From NCBI RefSeq assembly GCF_002251295.1, contig NZ_NPJA01000011.1:1-64000 (forward strand): 64,000 nt of DNA. The letters run 5' to 3'. The DNA comes from Prevotella sp. P5-50. GTDB lineage: Bacteria > Bacteroidota > Bacteroidia > Bacteroidales > Bacteroidaceae. Position 1 is the first letter of the stretch. The number at the start of each line of letters is the position of its first letter. Below are positions 18,515 through 27,900 of this stretch, one piece after another. Position numbers and translations under genes: made by a program. The notes beneath the pieces were generated by a model. It was not told the origin of the DNA. It saw nothing but the letters and a program-made list of their open reading frames with translations, and ran no database searches.

Positions 18515-18975
18515 TGGAAACAAGACAAGAAGACCATTTGCAGGCCTTGGGTCGCAAAACCGACTATCGCATGGATTATGCGCCAGAGGTGCTGGAGACC
18601 TTTGTCAACAAGCATCCGGGTAATGACTATTGGGTGCAGTTCAACTGTCCTGAGTTCACTTCACTCTGTCCTATCACAGGACAGCCTGACTTCGCAGAGA
18701 TTAAAATCATGTATATTCCAGCAGAAAAGATGGTGGAGAGCAAGAGTCTGAAACTCTATCTCTTTTCTTTTCGCAACCACGGCGATTTTCATGAAGACTG
18801 TGTGAATATCATCATGAAGGATCTCATCAAACTGATGGAGCCGAAGTATATCGAGGTGACTGGCATTTTCACTCCGCGTGGAGGTATCAGCATCTATCCT
18901 TATGCCAATTACGGACTGCCTGGCACAAAATATGAGCAAATGGCAGAGCACCGTATGATGCAGCACGGACTGTGA
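18514..18975 (+). CDS. queF: NADPH-dependent preQ0 reductase
   Basis: QueF reduces 7-cyano-7-deazaguanine (preQ0) to preQ1 in queuosine synthesis. The 153-residue protein is the short, unimodular type. It contains the catalytic Cys in [15 protein letters not shown], the substrate Glu/Ser region [22 protein letters not shown] and the C-terminal [16 protein letters not shown]. It starts on the last base of yhhQ. queC, queD and queE are absent from the window, so either they are elsewhere or preQ0 is imported by YhhQ. Confidence 0.95.
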   Translation: METRQEDHLQALGRKTDYRMDYAPEVLETFVNKHPGNDYWVQFNCPEFTSLCPITGQPDFAEIKIMYIPAEKMVESKSLKLYLFSFRNHGDFHEDCVNIIMKDLIKLMEPKYIEVTGIFTPRGGISIYPYANYGLPGTKYEQMAEHRMMQHGL

Positions 18976-19010
18976 TGCAGACAAGACCGGATAAAGGTCC
19001 AGTAGAACAA

Positions 19011-19040
19011 ATAAGGTGGAAGAGTACTCTTCCACCTTAT
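19011..19040. terminator. Bidirectional terminator after queF
   Basis: Perfect 14-bp arms ATAAGGTGGAAGAG and CTCTTCCACCTTAT around a TA loop, between queF and the convergent lipoprotein gene. Confidence 0.85.
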
Positions 19041-19061
19041 ATGTTATAGTACGGCTAACAC

Positions 19062-19820
19062 TTAGTCGTTTTTCTTGCGATAGAAACTCCAGTCGCCATC
19101 GCTGAAGCGCAACACAAGTGTGTCTTTGGTGAGTTCTACGATGCGACAGGTGTCACGGTCAATCTTCAGCTTTGTACCTTTAGTGCCTGATGGCATTTCC
19201 ATCGTCCCAGAAGCCATAATCAACTTACCGTTGAAAAGTCTCCACTCCGTGTATCGCTTGATTTCTGGATACACAACAGCACTCATCTCATCGGTTGTCT
19301 GTTGGCGTTTCATGCCTCTGGTAGTCATACTGTATCCACGCTTAAACTGCAACACATACTCACGCGGTACGAGCAATGATTCTTTGACAGAATCGGGCAT
19401 CTCTGCCATCATGCGCCGACGAAGACGACGCGACATCTTGTCATAGTCGCGCAGTTTGGGCTTGACCATGAAAGCCCATTGTCCTTTGAGGTCGTCGAGG
19501 TTGATGACTGTCAGCGCCTCTGCCTTGTCTTCAGGATTGAGAATCACAGCCAGTTCGTCACCGATAAACGGTTTGCCGAATATCTGTTTCTGCTGACTGG
19601 CATTGATGATGTCGAAGGTGTCAGGATCGGCACCGGTGTAGGGGAGAAGCACCAAGAGCGAATCGGTAGTACCGTCGCATGCCAGACCATATAGGGTTGA
19701 GTCGCCCGGTTGCCGTTTCAGATAGTTGTCAGTGGCTTTTTCGGCTTGCGGAGCCTCCTTTTTGCCACACGCAGCCAATAGAAGTAAGGCCGAGGCAATA
19801 GTCAGTATTGTCTTCGTCAT
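19062..19820 (-). CDS. Lipoprotein of unknown function
   Basis: The 252-residue product has a lipoprotein signal with lipobox LLAAC (Cys 18), followed by GKKEAPQAEK. The rest is beta-rich with an internal basic helical stretch (MSRRLRRRMMAEMP) and a C-terminal part (GTKLKIDRDTCRIVELTKDTLVLRFSDGDWSFYRK) that resembles a lipocalin-like or NlpE-like barrel. No catalytic motif is visible. It is transcribed alone, convergent with queF; a TACTTTTG -7 box lies on this strand at 19846-19853. Confidence 0.7.
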   Translation of the reverse strand: MTKTILTIASALLLLAACGKKEAPQAEKATDNYLKRQPGDSTLYGLACDGTTDSLLVLLPYTGADPDTFDIINASQQKQIFGKPFIGDELAVILNPEDKAEALTVINLDDLKGQWAFMVKPKLRDYDKMSRRLRRRMMAEMPDSVKESLLVPREYVLQFKRGYSMTTRGMKRQQTTDEMSAVVYPEIKRYTEWRLFNGKLIMASGTMEMPSGTKGTKLKIDRDTCRIVELTKDTLVLRFSDGDWSFYRKKND

Positions 19821-19896
19821 AATCGGTATTTTTTAGTTTTCGATGCAAAAGTACAAAATATCTCCGATTTTTGGTGTAAGTATTGGTTTTTATTTG

Positions 19897-19904
19897 TACA
19901 TTTG
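19897..19904 (+). promoter_or_regulatory. -7 promoter box of the carboxyltransferase gene
   Basis: TACATTTG about 38 nt before the start codon at 19942. A TTTG lies at 19870-19873, slightly further upstream than the usual 19-20 nt. Confidence 0.5.
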
Positions 19905-19941
19905 CAACGAAATAACTATAACTAACGAGATTATTAGCCTT

Positions 19942-21714
19942 ATGAAGAAGAAAATCAGATTCAGTCTTGTCTATCGCGACATGTGGCAGTCGTCTGGCAA
20001 GTTTCAACCCCGCAAAGATCAGTTGGCACGTATTGCTCCGGTAATCATCGACATGGGATGTTTTGCTCGTGTGGAAACCAACGGCGGTGCTTTCGAGCAG
20101 GTGAACCTGTTGGCTGGCGAAAACCCTAACGAGGCCGTACGTGCTTTCTGTAAGCCTTTCAACGAAGTGGGCATACAGACTCACATGCTCGACCGTGGTC
20201 TTAATGCGTTGCGCATGTATCCTGTACCTGATGATGTGCGCCAACTGATGTATAAAGTGAAGAAGGCACAAGGTACAGATATTACCCGCATCTTCTGTGG
20301 ACTCAACGATACCCGAAACATCATACCTTCTATTAAGTGGGCAAAAGAAGCAGGGATGATACCGCAGGCAACACTCTGCATCACCACATCGCCTATTCAT
20401 ACTGCAGAATACTACTCTGCCATTGCCGATGAGCTGATAGCTGCCGGTGCCGAGGAAATCTGTCTGAAGGATATGGCTGGTATAGGACAGCCTGCCCTGT
20501 TGGGTAAACTGACCAAGCTCATCAAGACCAACCACCCCGATATTATCATCCAGTATCATGGTCATTCCGGTCCCGGACTGTCAATGGCTTCTGTATTGGA
20601 AGTGTGCAACAACGGTGCCGATATTATTGATACGGCCATCGAACCGCTATCGTGGGGTAAAGTGCATCCCGATATCATCTCGGTACAGTCGATGCTGAAG
20701 AATGAAGGCTTCGATGTGCCCGAAATCAATATGAATGCCTACATGCAGGCACGTGCGCTCACTCAGGAGTTTATCGACGACTGGTTGGGATATTTCATCA
20801 ATCCTGCCAACAAACTCATGTCGTCATTATTGCTCGGTTGCGGACTTCCTGGCGGTATGATGGGTTCTATGATGGCAGATCTGGGCGGCATCTACAATGC
20901 CATCAACAAGCTGCGTGTCAAGAAGGGCGAGGCAGAACTGTCGATGGACGATATGTTGGTGAAACTCTTCAACGAAGTGGAGTATGTATGGCCACGTGTA
21001 GGTTATCCTCCATTGGTGACACCATTCTCACAATACACCAAGAATATTGCCTTGATGAACCTGTTGACGATAGAGCAGGGCAAGGGACGCTATGTGATGA
21101 TGGACGATGCCATGTGGGGCATGATACTCGGCAAGAGCGGAAAGATTCCTGGAGAGATCGCACCCGAACTGAAAGAACTCGCTGTCAAGCAGAAACGCGA
21201 ATTTACCGATGTCGATCCACATACATTGCTTGACAATGCACTTGATGGATTCCGCAAGGAGATGAAAGACAATGGTTGGGAGTGCGGTCAGGACGATGAG
21301 GAACTCTTTGAATTGGCTATGCATCCCGAACAGTATCGTATCTATAAGAGCGGTATGGCAAAGAAGAATTTCCTTGCTGATTTGCAGAAAGCAAAGGATG
21401 CCAAACTCGGCACGAAGCTCTCTGTAGAAGAACTGGCTGCTTTCAAACATGCCAAGGCGGATGCGCTGACAGCTCCTGTGGCAGGTCAGGTATATTACGA
21501 ATTCTCAGGCGAAGGAGCTTGCGAACCTTGTCTCGAACCGTTTGTCGGACAGCGCTACAAGGAGGGTGATACCTATTGTTATATACAAGCGCCATGGGGC
21601 GAAATCGTTCCTATTCCTGCTGCCCTTGGCGGTAAACTGGTAGAGGTGGCAGCCAAACAGGGTGCCAAGGTGCGCCGTGGCGACAACCTCGGTTGGATAG
21701 AACGAGACCAATGA
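19942..21714 (+). CDS. Oxaloacetate decarboxylase alpha / pyruvate carboxylase subunit B-like carboxyltransferase
   Basis: The 590-residue protein has an HMGL/PYC-type carboxyltransferase domain (metal Asp in VYRDMWQSS, carboxylated Lys in ICLKDMAG, metal ligands in YHGHSGPG), a conserved OADA/PYC helical domain, and a C-terminal biotinyl-like domain (about 525-590). The usual AMKM biotin-acceptor sequence is missing: the corresponding hairpin reads YIQAPWGEIVPIP. The protein may use biotin carried by another subunit, or the domain may be vestigial. The start at 19942 (MKKKIRFS) follows a promoter box. It overlaps the HD gene by ATGA. Confidence 0.82.
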   Translation: MKKKIRFSLVYRDMWQSSGKFQPRKDQLARIAPVIIDMGCFARVETNGGAFEQVNLLAGENPNEAVRAFCKPFNEVGIQTHMLDRGLNALRMYPVPDDVRQLMYKVKKAQGTDITRIFCGLNDTRNIIPSIKWAKEAGMIPQATLCITTSPIHTAEYYSAIADELIAAGAEEICLKDMAGIGQPALLGKLTKLIKTNHPDIIIQYHGHSGPGLSMASVLEVCNNGADIIDTAIEPLSWGKVHPDIISVQSMLKNEGFDVPEINMNAYMQARALTQEFIDDWLGYFINPANKLMSSLLLGCGLPGGMMGSMMADLGGIYNAINKLRVKKGEAELSMDDMLVKLFNEVEYVWPRVGYPPLVTPFSQYTKNIALMNLLTIEQGKGRYVMMDDAMWGMILGKSGKIPGEIAPELKELAVKQKREFTDVDPHTLLDNALDGFRKEMKDNGWECGQDDEELFELAMHPEQYRIYKSGMAKKNFLADLQKAKDAKLGTKLSVEELAAFKHAKADALTAPVAGQVYYEFSGEGACEPCLEPFVGQRYKEGDTYCYIQAPWGEIVPIPAALGGKLVEVAAKQGAKVRRGDNLGWIERDQ

Positions 21715-22250
21715 TAGACTATCAGACGATAATAGATAAGTATTATCCGCAAGACAATGCGTTGCGCCGTCTGTTGCTTAAGCATAGCAGGCAGGTGGCG
21801 CAACGCGCTTTGCAGATAGCGCAGCGGCATCCTGAACTGGGTGCTGACCGGCGCTTTTTGGAGGAGGGAGCTATGCTTCACGATATAGGGGTGTTCCGCT
21901 GTCATGCACCATCCATCTATTGTGAAGGTACCGAACCTTATCTGCGCCACGGACTTATCGGCGGACAATTGTTGCGCGAAGAAGGATACCCAGACCATGC
22001 GCGAGTTTGCGAGCGACATACCGGCACGGGACTCACTATTGAGGAAATCAACGAGCAGCACCTGCCGTTGCCTCCTGCCGATTATGTGCCAGAGACCATC
22101 GAAGAACAGATTATCTGCTATGCAGACAAGTTCTACTCCAAGTCGCACCCCGACCGGGTATCGACCGTAGATGACGTCATCGCATCGCTCATGAAGTTTG
22201 GTTCGAAAGGTGTAGAGAAATTCAAGAAATGGTCGGAAACCTTTGAATAG
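21711..22250 (+). CDS. HD-domain phosphohydrolase
   Basis: The 179-residue protein has an HD metal-binding core: H in LLLKHSRQVA, the HD pair in EGAMLHDIGVF, further His residues in RHGLIGGQ and CERHTGTGL, and a final acidic IICYADKFYSK. This matches small HD hydrolases of uncertain substrate. The start at 21711 overlaps the upstream stop (ATGATAG), implying coupled translation with the carboxyltransferase. A terminator hairpin includes its last codons. Confidence 0.82.
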   Translation: MIDYQTIIDKYYPQDNALRRLLLKHSRQVAQRALQIAQRHPELGADRRFLEEGAMLHDIGVFRCHAPSIYCEGTEPYLRHGLIGGQLLREEGYPDHARVCERHTGTGLTIEEINEQHLPLPPADYVPETIEEQIICYADKFYSKSHPDRVSTVDDVIASLMKFGSKGVEKFKKWSETFE

Positions 22251-22267
22251 CGGTTTCCGACCATTTC
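22226..22267 (+). terminator. Terminator overlapping the HD gene stop
   Basis: GAAATGGTCGGAAACC and GGTTTCCGACCATTTC pair perfectly over 16 bp around a 10-nt loop that contains the stop codon, followed by CTTT. The hairpin uses the last coding bases. Confidence 0.75.
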
Positions 22268-22332
22268 CTTTACTATCCTCTCTATTGCAGTTATCCACAG
22301 ATAGAGGATTGATTATTGGGAATTACTCCGAA

Positions 22333-23082
22333 TTATTGAGGCATCTTAGGATATTTGCGTGTCCAACCATCCCAACGAAGGCGCATCACACCGAAGAAAG
22401 CCTCGCCGAAGATGCCACCCGACATCTTTGAAGTACCTTCACGACGGTTGACAAAGATAACGGGAACTTCTTTGATTTTGAATCCTATCTTATAGGCGGT
22501 AAACTTCATTTCTATCTGGAAACCGTAACCCTTGAAGCGGATTTTGTCCAGTTCGATAGTCTGTAGCACACGGCGCTTGTAGCATTTGAAACCTGCTGTG
22601 GTGTCGTGAACGCTGAATCCTGTTACTATTCTTACATATTTCGATGCGAAATAACTCATCAGCACACGGCCGATGGGCCAGTTGACCACGTTGACACCGC
22701 TGACGTAACGACTGCCGATAGCCACATCGTATCCTTCATCGGCACATGCTGCATAGAGGCGAGGCAGGTCGTTAGGATCGTGACTGAAGTCAGCATCCAT
22801 TTCAAACACATATTCATAGGGGCGTTCCAATGCCCATTTGAATCCGGTGATATAGGCAGTTCCCAATCCCAGTTTGCCACTGCGCTCAACAATAAATAGT
22901 CTGTCGGCAAACTCTGTATCCATCAGATGGTGGACGATGGCAGCAGTACCATCAGGCGAACCGTCATCGATGATTAGGATATGGAAACACTTCTCCAGTG
23001 CAAAGACCGCACGGATAATCTTCTCGATATTCTCCTTCTCGTTGTAAGTAGGAATAATTACTATACTGTCGCTTTGATTCAT
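22333..23082 (-). CDS. Polyprenol monophosphomannose synthase (GT2)
   Basis: The 249-residue enzyme matches dolichyl/polyprenyl-phosphate mannosyltransferases, which move mannose from GDP-mannose to a lipid phosphate at the inner membrane. Signatures are IIPTYNEKENIEKIIRAV, the nucleotide-binding LIIDDGSPDGTAAIV, the DXD-type EMDADFSHDPNDLPRL and the C-terminal GYGFQIEMKFTAYKIGFKIKEVPVIF. It lacks C-terminal membrane helices, like the catalytic-only form. It is transcribed from an array of four tandem promoter modules starting 20 bp upstream. Confidence 0.9.
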   Translation of the reverse strand: MNQSDSIVIIPTYNEKENIEKIIRAVFALEKCFHILIIDDGSPDGTAAIVHHLMDTEFADRLFIVERSGKLGLGTAYITGFKWALERPYEYVFEMDADFSHDPNDLPRLYAACADEGYDVAIGSRYVSGVNVVNWPIGRVLMSYFASKYVRIVTGFSVHDTTAGFKCYKRRVLQTIELDKIRFKGYGFQIEMKFTAYKIGFKIKEVPVIFVNRREGTSKMSGGIFGEAFFGVMRLRWDGWTRKYPKMPQ

Positions 23083-23101
23083 ACTTTTATGTTTTATGCT
23101 A

Positions 23102-23391
23102 CAAAGGTACGATTAAGCGAGCGAAGTACAAAAGAAAAATCGTTTTTTCTTTTGCACTCCCGAGTGAAAGTACCTTGGAGCGACAGGTCAAAGGTACGAT
23201 TAAGCGAGCGAAATGCAAAAGAAAAACTCGTTTTTCTTAGCACTTCCGAGTGAAAGTACCTTGGGCCGACAGGTCAAAGGTACGATTAAGCGAGCGAAAT
23301 GCAAAAGAAAAACTCGTTTTTCTTTGCACTTCCGAGTGAAAGTATCTTGGGCCGACAGGTCAAAGGTACGATTAAGCGAGCAGAATACAAA
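23102..23391 (-). repeat. Four tandem family-1 promoter modules (86-87 bp period)
   Basis: On the minus strand TACCTTTG boxes lie at 23109-23102, 23196-23189, 23282-23275 and 23368-23361. Each has a TTTG exactly 19 nt upstream (ending 23129, 23216, 23302 and 23388). Between them the inverted parts CAAAAGAAAAA and TTTTTCTTTTG, and AAGGTAC with GTACCTT, make each unit a hairpin. All four modules point at the mannosyltransferase gene. Confidence 0.88.
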
Positions 23392-23408
23392 AAGAAACAC
23401 ATAATTTT

Positions 23409-23765
23409 ATGCGGAAAGAAGCTCCGCGCGGAATAGCAGAAGGTGATCCTCGCTTGGAATGGGTCACATTGGTTAAAACCTTGGTGGCGCAGTTGGGCAT
23501 ATTTGTAGCAAGAGATGAAGATGGAAAAGAGTATCTGCCTCATGTGGAATGTTATGTGGACGATTTTCGCGAAACAGATCATGAAGAGTTGTTGAATATT
23601 AATGTACATAACATCAAGTCAATAGAGTATTCAAAGCTGCAAAATCCTGTTAAAAACCACCATTTTTGGGCTATTTTATTCATGAAATCCTCAGAAATCG
23701 AGCTCGACTCCCTTGTTTCGATGAATTTCCCTTTCCTTGGCGAACGAGGAAATGATGCGAAATAG
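23409..23765 (+). pseudogene. Possible remnant of a TonB-receptor plug-type gene
   Basis: A 118-codon frame contains CYVDDFRETDHEELLNIN and NIKSIEYSKLQNP, which resemble the plug region of Bacteroidota carboxypeptidase-regulatory/TonB-receptor proteins. There is no signal peptide, no barrel and no neighbour of that type. It directly follows the promoter array, which faces the other way. It may be a decayed fragment or chance. Confidence 0.25.
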
Positions 23766-23914
23766 TGATATCGCGAGTGCGTTTGGAAGGTAAACAAGTA
23801 AATTGAAGGGTGTTTTTCACATAAAACTGGGGATGAACATCAGACTAATGGCATGTAGAGTGGAAGTTAACGACCAACTTTCTTATGGAATCTTTGTATG
23901 ATGGTTTTACTTTT

Positions 23915-23998
23915 GTCCTTTCAGGACGTACTGTTTTGTTTGTAACCGTGTCCGCAGGGTGTTACCCTGGGCTAAGGAAACCATTGGGCTTTCAGCCC
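23915..23998. repeat. Cluster of REP-like hairpins
   Basis: Three short hairpins lie in a row: GTCCTTTCAGGAC (23915-23927), CAGGGTGTTACCCTG (23955-23969) and GGGCTTTCAGCCC (23986-23998). Two share the loop CTTTCAG. This resembles REP sequences mobilised by IS200-like (RAYT) transposases, but no such transposase is in the window. Confidence 0.5.
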
Positions 23999-24134
23999 GT
24001 CTCTGCTTGTATGAGGGAGTTATACTACGTAACTTTGTACTGTAAACTCGGTGTGTTCCGTGGATCCGTGTGACCTTTTATTGGTGGGAACGAAAAGCAT
24101 TCAAAAGCCTCGGAAAAGAAGCGTGAATTTTAGC

Positions 24135-24299
24135 CAAGCGTTTCAGTTGTTTCAGTTTCAGTTGTGTTTCAGAGGGTCAGTTAAATTTCAAACCCCCTTT
24201 TTAAGACTTATAACTAACTAATAATCAATAATATATATATAGGGAGTGAAATAGGTACCCCTCAAAAAACAACTGAAACAACTGAAACTGAAACGCTTG
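24135..24299. repeat. 165-bp inverted-repeat element (MITE-like)
   Basis: The left end CAAGCGTTTCAGTTG and right end CAACTGAAAC...AAACGCTTG are near-complementary over about 30 nt, with the modules CAGTTGTTTCAG and CAGTTTCAG in swapped order. The interior is AT-rich and has no reading frame. Confidence 0.5.
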
Positions 24300-24485
24300 T
24301 TCATAAAGGACATTCGTCTAAAAGGCTTATTCTCAACAACTTGCACACTTCTGTCCAGCAAATGCGATTCATGTAACATCAGGAAAACAAACATTCCAAA
24401 GCCGCAAACCCTTGATAGAAATGTCCTCGAATCGCAAGAAACGTATAGAAACGTATGATTGGTTTGGGGGGATGTTGTATCTTTG

Positions 24486-24664
24486 CCCCGTGGTTCAAGA
24501 GAGAATCACTTTCGCACAAAACATTCCGTCCGCACACAGACATGGTCAACTCCTCAGTTAGTCACAAGTGACTCCACACTAAGTCCCAATATTGAGCGGA
24601 CAATGATGGGACAAAGTTGGGAGAAACAAGGAACAGAACAGAAGAATGCCACGATGTGGGAATG
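24486..24664 (+). repeat. Duplicated 178-bp element, copy B
   Basis: Second copy of the element at 354-531, preceded by TATCTTTG (24478-24485). No gene follows on the plus strand: mfd converges from the right. If transcribed, it would be a free-standing RNA. It is followed within 8 bp by a family-2 palindrome. Confidence 0.6.
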
Positions 24665-24671
24665 TCGAGAA

Positions 24672-24805
24672 CGTTTTCGATAAGCCAGATGAGCAGAGTT
24701 AACTTTCCGTTTAAGTGAGCGAAAAATCAAGCTCGCTTGAAGTTTTCCGAACGTGAGGAAAGTCAACGAAGTTAAGTTCACTTAAACTCTGCCATGGCGA
24801 GAAAA
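24672..24805. repeat. Composite palindrome: family-1 core nested in family 2
   Basis: The outer ends are family-2 (CGTTTTCGATAAGCCAGATG and CTGCCATGGCGAGAAAA). Between them, 24713-24757 has the family-1 pattern (AGTGAGCGAAAAATCAAGC ... GTTTTCCGAACGTGAG). The whole 134 bp is one nested inverted repeat. Confidence 0.65.
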
Positions 24806-24995
24806 GGTGCCATGAAATGTAACCGAAAAAATATCACATCATGAAACAGCAAAACCCGAACAAATCCCGTTGACAACCCGAACACACAGGGAAGCAATAG
24901 TATGATTCGAAACTTGCAACGTTGCGTACGACGGCGCGCTATGTCTTACGAAGGAGGGAGTAAATGCCAATGCCCGATTGGAGTAAAACAGGCGG

Positions 24996-27900
24996 CTACT
25001 GTTGAGTCAGAGGTCTAAGTAGCTGAATCGCTTCTGCTACAGAGGGAACATTGGATATCAGCAATGAACGTTTGCCGTTGACATCGCGCAGTTGGCAGCG
25101 ACGTGGATTGCCCACCGCAAAGTCTATAACACGCCCGAACGCTTCGCTTTGATAGTAGGGACTGTCGGCTTTGGAGACGAGATACATAGACATACGTCCT
25201 TGTTTGAGAATGATTTTCTCGCAACCCAACAGGCAGGCGTAACGACGCAAAGTCACCACATGCATCAGTTCCTGAGCAGCAGGCGGTACAGGACCAAAGC
25301 GATCTTCCATTCGACGACGGTAGGCTTCGAGTTGCTCGTCGGTCTGGAGATTGTCCAGTTCGCGATAGAGCAGCATGCGCTCGCTGTCGGATGGCACATA
25401 CTGGTCGGGGAAATAGAGTTCGAGGTCGCTCTCCAGGGTGCAGTCGGAAACGTACGGTCCGTCGGTATTGATGGGTGTAGAGGCTTCTGCGTCTGCGACT
25501 TCGGCAAAGGTGGGCTCCTCGTTTTTCAGTTCTGTCATGGCTTGGGTCAGAATCTTCTGATAGGTCTCATAACCCAGATCGGCAATGAATCCGCTTTGTT
25601 CGGCGCCCAGCAGGTTGCCGGCACCTCGGATGTCAAGGTCTTGCATGGCAATCTGTATGCCGCTGCCAAGGTCGCTGAAATTCTCCAATGCCTCTAATCG
25701 GCGGCGACTCTCCTGAGGAAGGTCGGCAAGGGGAGGTGCAAGCAGATAGCAGAACGCCTTGCGATTGCCGCGTCCTACACGGCCTCGCATCTGATGGAGG
25801 TCTGACAAGCCGAAGTGGTTGGCACCATTGACGATGATGGTATTGGCATTGGGAATATCGATGCCGTTTTCAACAATGGTGGTTGAGAGGAGCACATCGT
25901 AGTCGTAGTTGGCAAAATCGAAGATGGCTTGTTCCAGTTCGTCGGGCTTCATCCTGCCGTGACCAATCACCACACGTGCATCAGGAATATAGGTGTGGAT
26001 GAGGTCGGCAATGCGCTGTAGGTCGTTGATGCGCGGATTGACAAAATACACCTGACCGTTGCGCGACATCTCGAAATTGATGGCATCGGCAATGATTTCC
26101 GGTCCGAAGGTATGTATCTCGGTATGGATGGGATAGCGATTGGGCGGCGGGGTTTGGATGATGCTCAGGTCGCGGGCACCCAAAAGGGAGAACTGCAGTG
26201 TGCGCGGAATGGGTGTTGCTGTCATGGTCAACGTGTCGATATTGGTTTTCAACTGGCGCAATTTCTCCTTGGTGGATACTCCGAATTTCTGTTCTTCATC
26301 AATAATAAGGAGTCCAAGATCATGAAACTTCACCGTCTTGCCGATGAGTTTGTGGGTGCCGATGATAATGTCTATCTTGCCTTCCTCCAAATCTTTCAGT
26401 ATTGCCTTGGTCTGTTTGGCGGAACGGGCACGCGACAGATAATCCACACGGACTGGCAGATCCTTCAGACGGCCTTGGAAGGTCTGGAAATGTTGGTAAG
26501 CCAGTACAGTGGTAGGCACGAGTACAGCCACCTGCTTGGAGTCGCAGGCTGCCTTGAATGCAGCACGCACCGCCACCTCGGTCTTACCGAATCCCACGTC
26601 GCCACATACTAAACGGTCCATAGGACGTGCTTTTTCCATATCGGCCTTGATGTCGTTGGTGGCTTTCAACTGGTCGGGCGTATCTTCGTAGAGAAACGAC
26701 GCTTCGAGTTCGTGTTGCATGAAACAGTCGGCGCTGAAGGCAAATCCCTGCTCGCGTCGTCGGCGGGCATAGAGACGGATGAGGTCGCGGGCAATATCCT
26801 TCAACTTATTTTTGGTGCGCTCTTTCAGTCGTTCCCACTGTCCTGTGCCTAATTGCGAGAGGCGTGGCGGTTCACCGTTGTCCTGTGCTTTGTATTTGCT
26901 GACCTTATAGAGTGAATGGATGGAAACATAGATAGCCCCGCCGCCGTTGTAGATTATCTTAATCATCTCTTGGTAGCCGTTGCCTTGTGGCATGCGTACC
27001 AAACCACCGAATTTGCCGATGCCATGATCTACATGGACCACGAAATCGCCTACTTCAAACTGTTGAATCTCTTTCAACGTGAGCGAGACTTTGCCGCTGC
27101 GGGCCTTGTCGGAACGCAGACTGTATTTATGGAAACGGTCGAATATCTGGTGGTCGGTGAAGATGCAGAGTCGCAGGTCGTGGTCGATAAATCCCTCGTG
27201 GATGGTTTTTTCTACAGGGGTGAAGTGTAGGGCCTGTTTTTCCTCATCGGCAGAAAAAATGTCTTTCAGGCGTTGCAACTGCTTCACGCTGTCTGCCAGA
27301 ACATAGATGCGATAACCTTTTGACAGATAATCGGTGAAACTTTGACGCAGCAGATCGAAATTCTTATGAAACAGCGGTTGCTGGAGGGTGTTGAAACGCA
27401 GGGTCGCCTGAGGCACACCTGTGGCATGTGCACCGATTTCTATGCGACGCAAACCGCTGATGGCTTCGGTGAATTGAGAGCCGCTGATGAGCTGAGTCTC
27501 CTTTCTCATCTGCTGCATCGTCTCTTGTTGCTCCATTTCGGTCTGTCCTTCCATGCGCTCGGTAAGAGCTTGCGACGAGAATCCTTCACGGTATGTGCGG
27601 TCGATGGAATCGTGAACAAAGAGTAAGTCTTTTGTCACGAGCAAAGTCTCCTTTGACAGAAACGAAAAGAAAGGTACGCGTTCCTCTGATGTAACAGATA
27701 GTTCGGGAACAATCTGTATGCGGTCACGACGGTCGCGCGACAACTGATCGGTCACATCGAAAGTGCGGATAGAGTCGATGTCGTCACCGAAAAAGTCGAT
27801 GCGGAATGGATATTCGCAACTGAAGCTATAGACATCGAGGATAGAACCGCGTAGGGCAAACTGGCCTGGCTCATAGACATAATCTACCTCATGAAACCCA

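Larger units (their letters stand above)
23766..24995. other. Gene-free, repeat-rich intergenic region
   Basis: No gene is supported across these 1.2 kb. It holds small REP-like hairpins (23915-23998), a 165-bp inverted-repeat element (24135-24299), copy B of the duplicated 178-bp element (24486-24664) and a composite of the two palindromic repeat families (24672-24805). The DNA at 24300-24477 and 24806-24995 shows no structure I can name. Confidence 0.7.

Noticed and set aside
19729..20565. 278-codon minus-strand frame across the lipoprotein/carboxyltransferase junction
   Set aside because: It is antisense to two well-supported genes and their promoters.
23102..23391. Possible CRISPR array (regular 86-87 bp period)
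   Set aside because: The whole unit repeats, there are no unique spacers, each unit is a promoter-bearing palindrome, and no cas genes are near.
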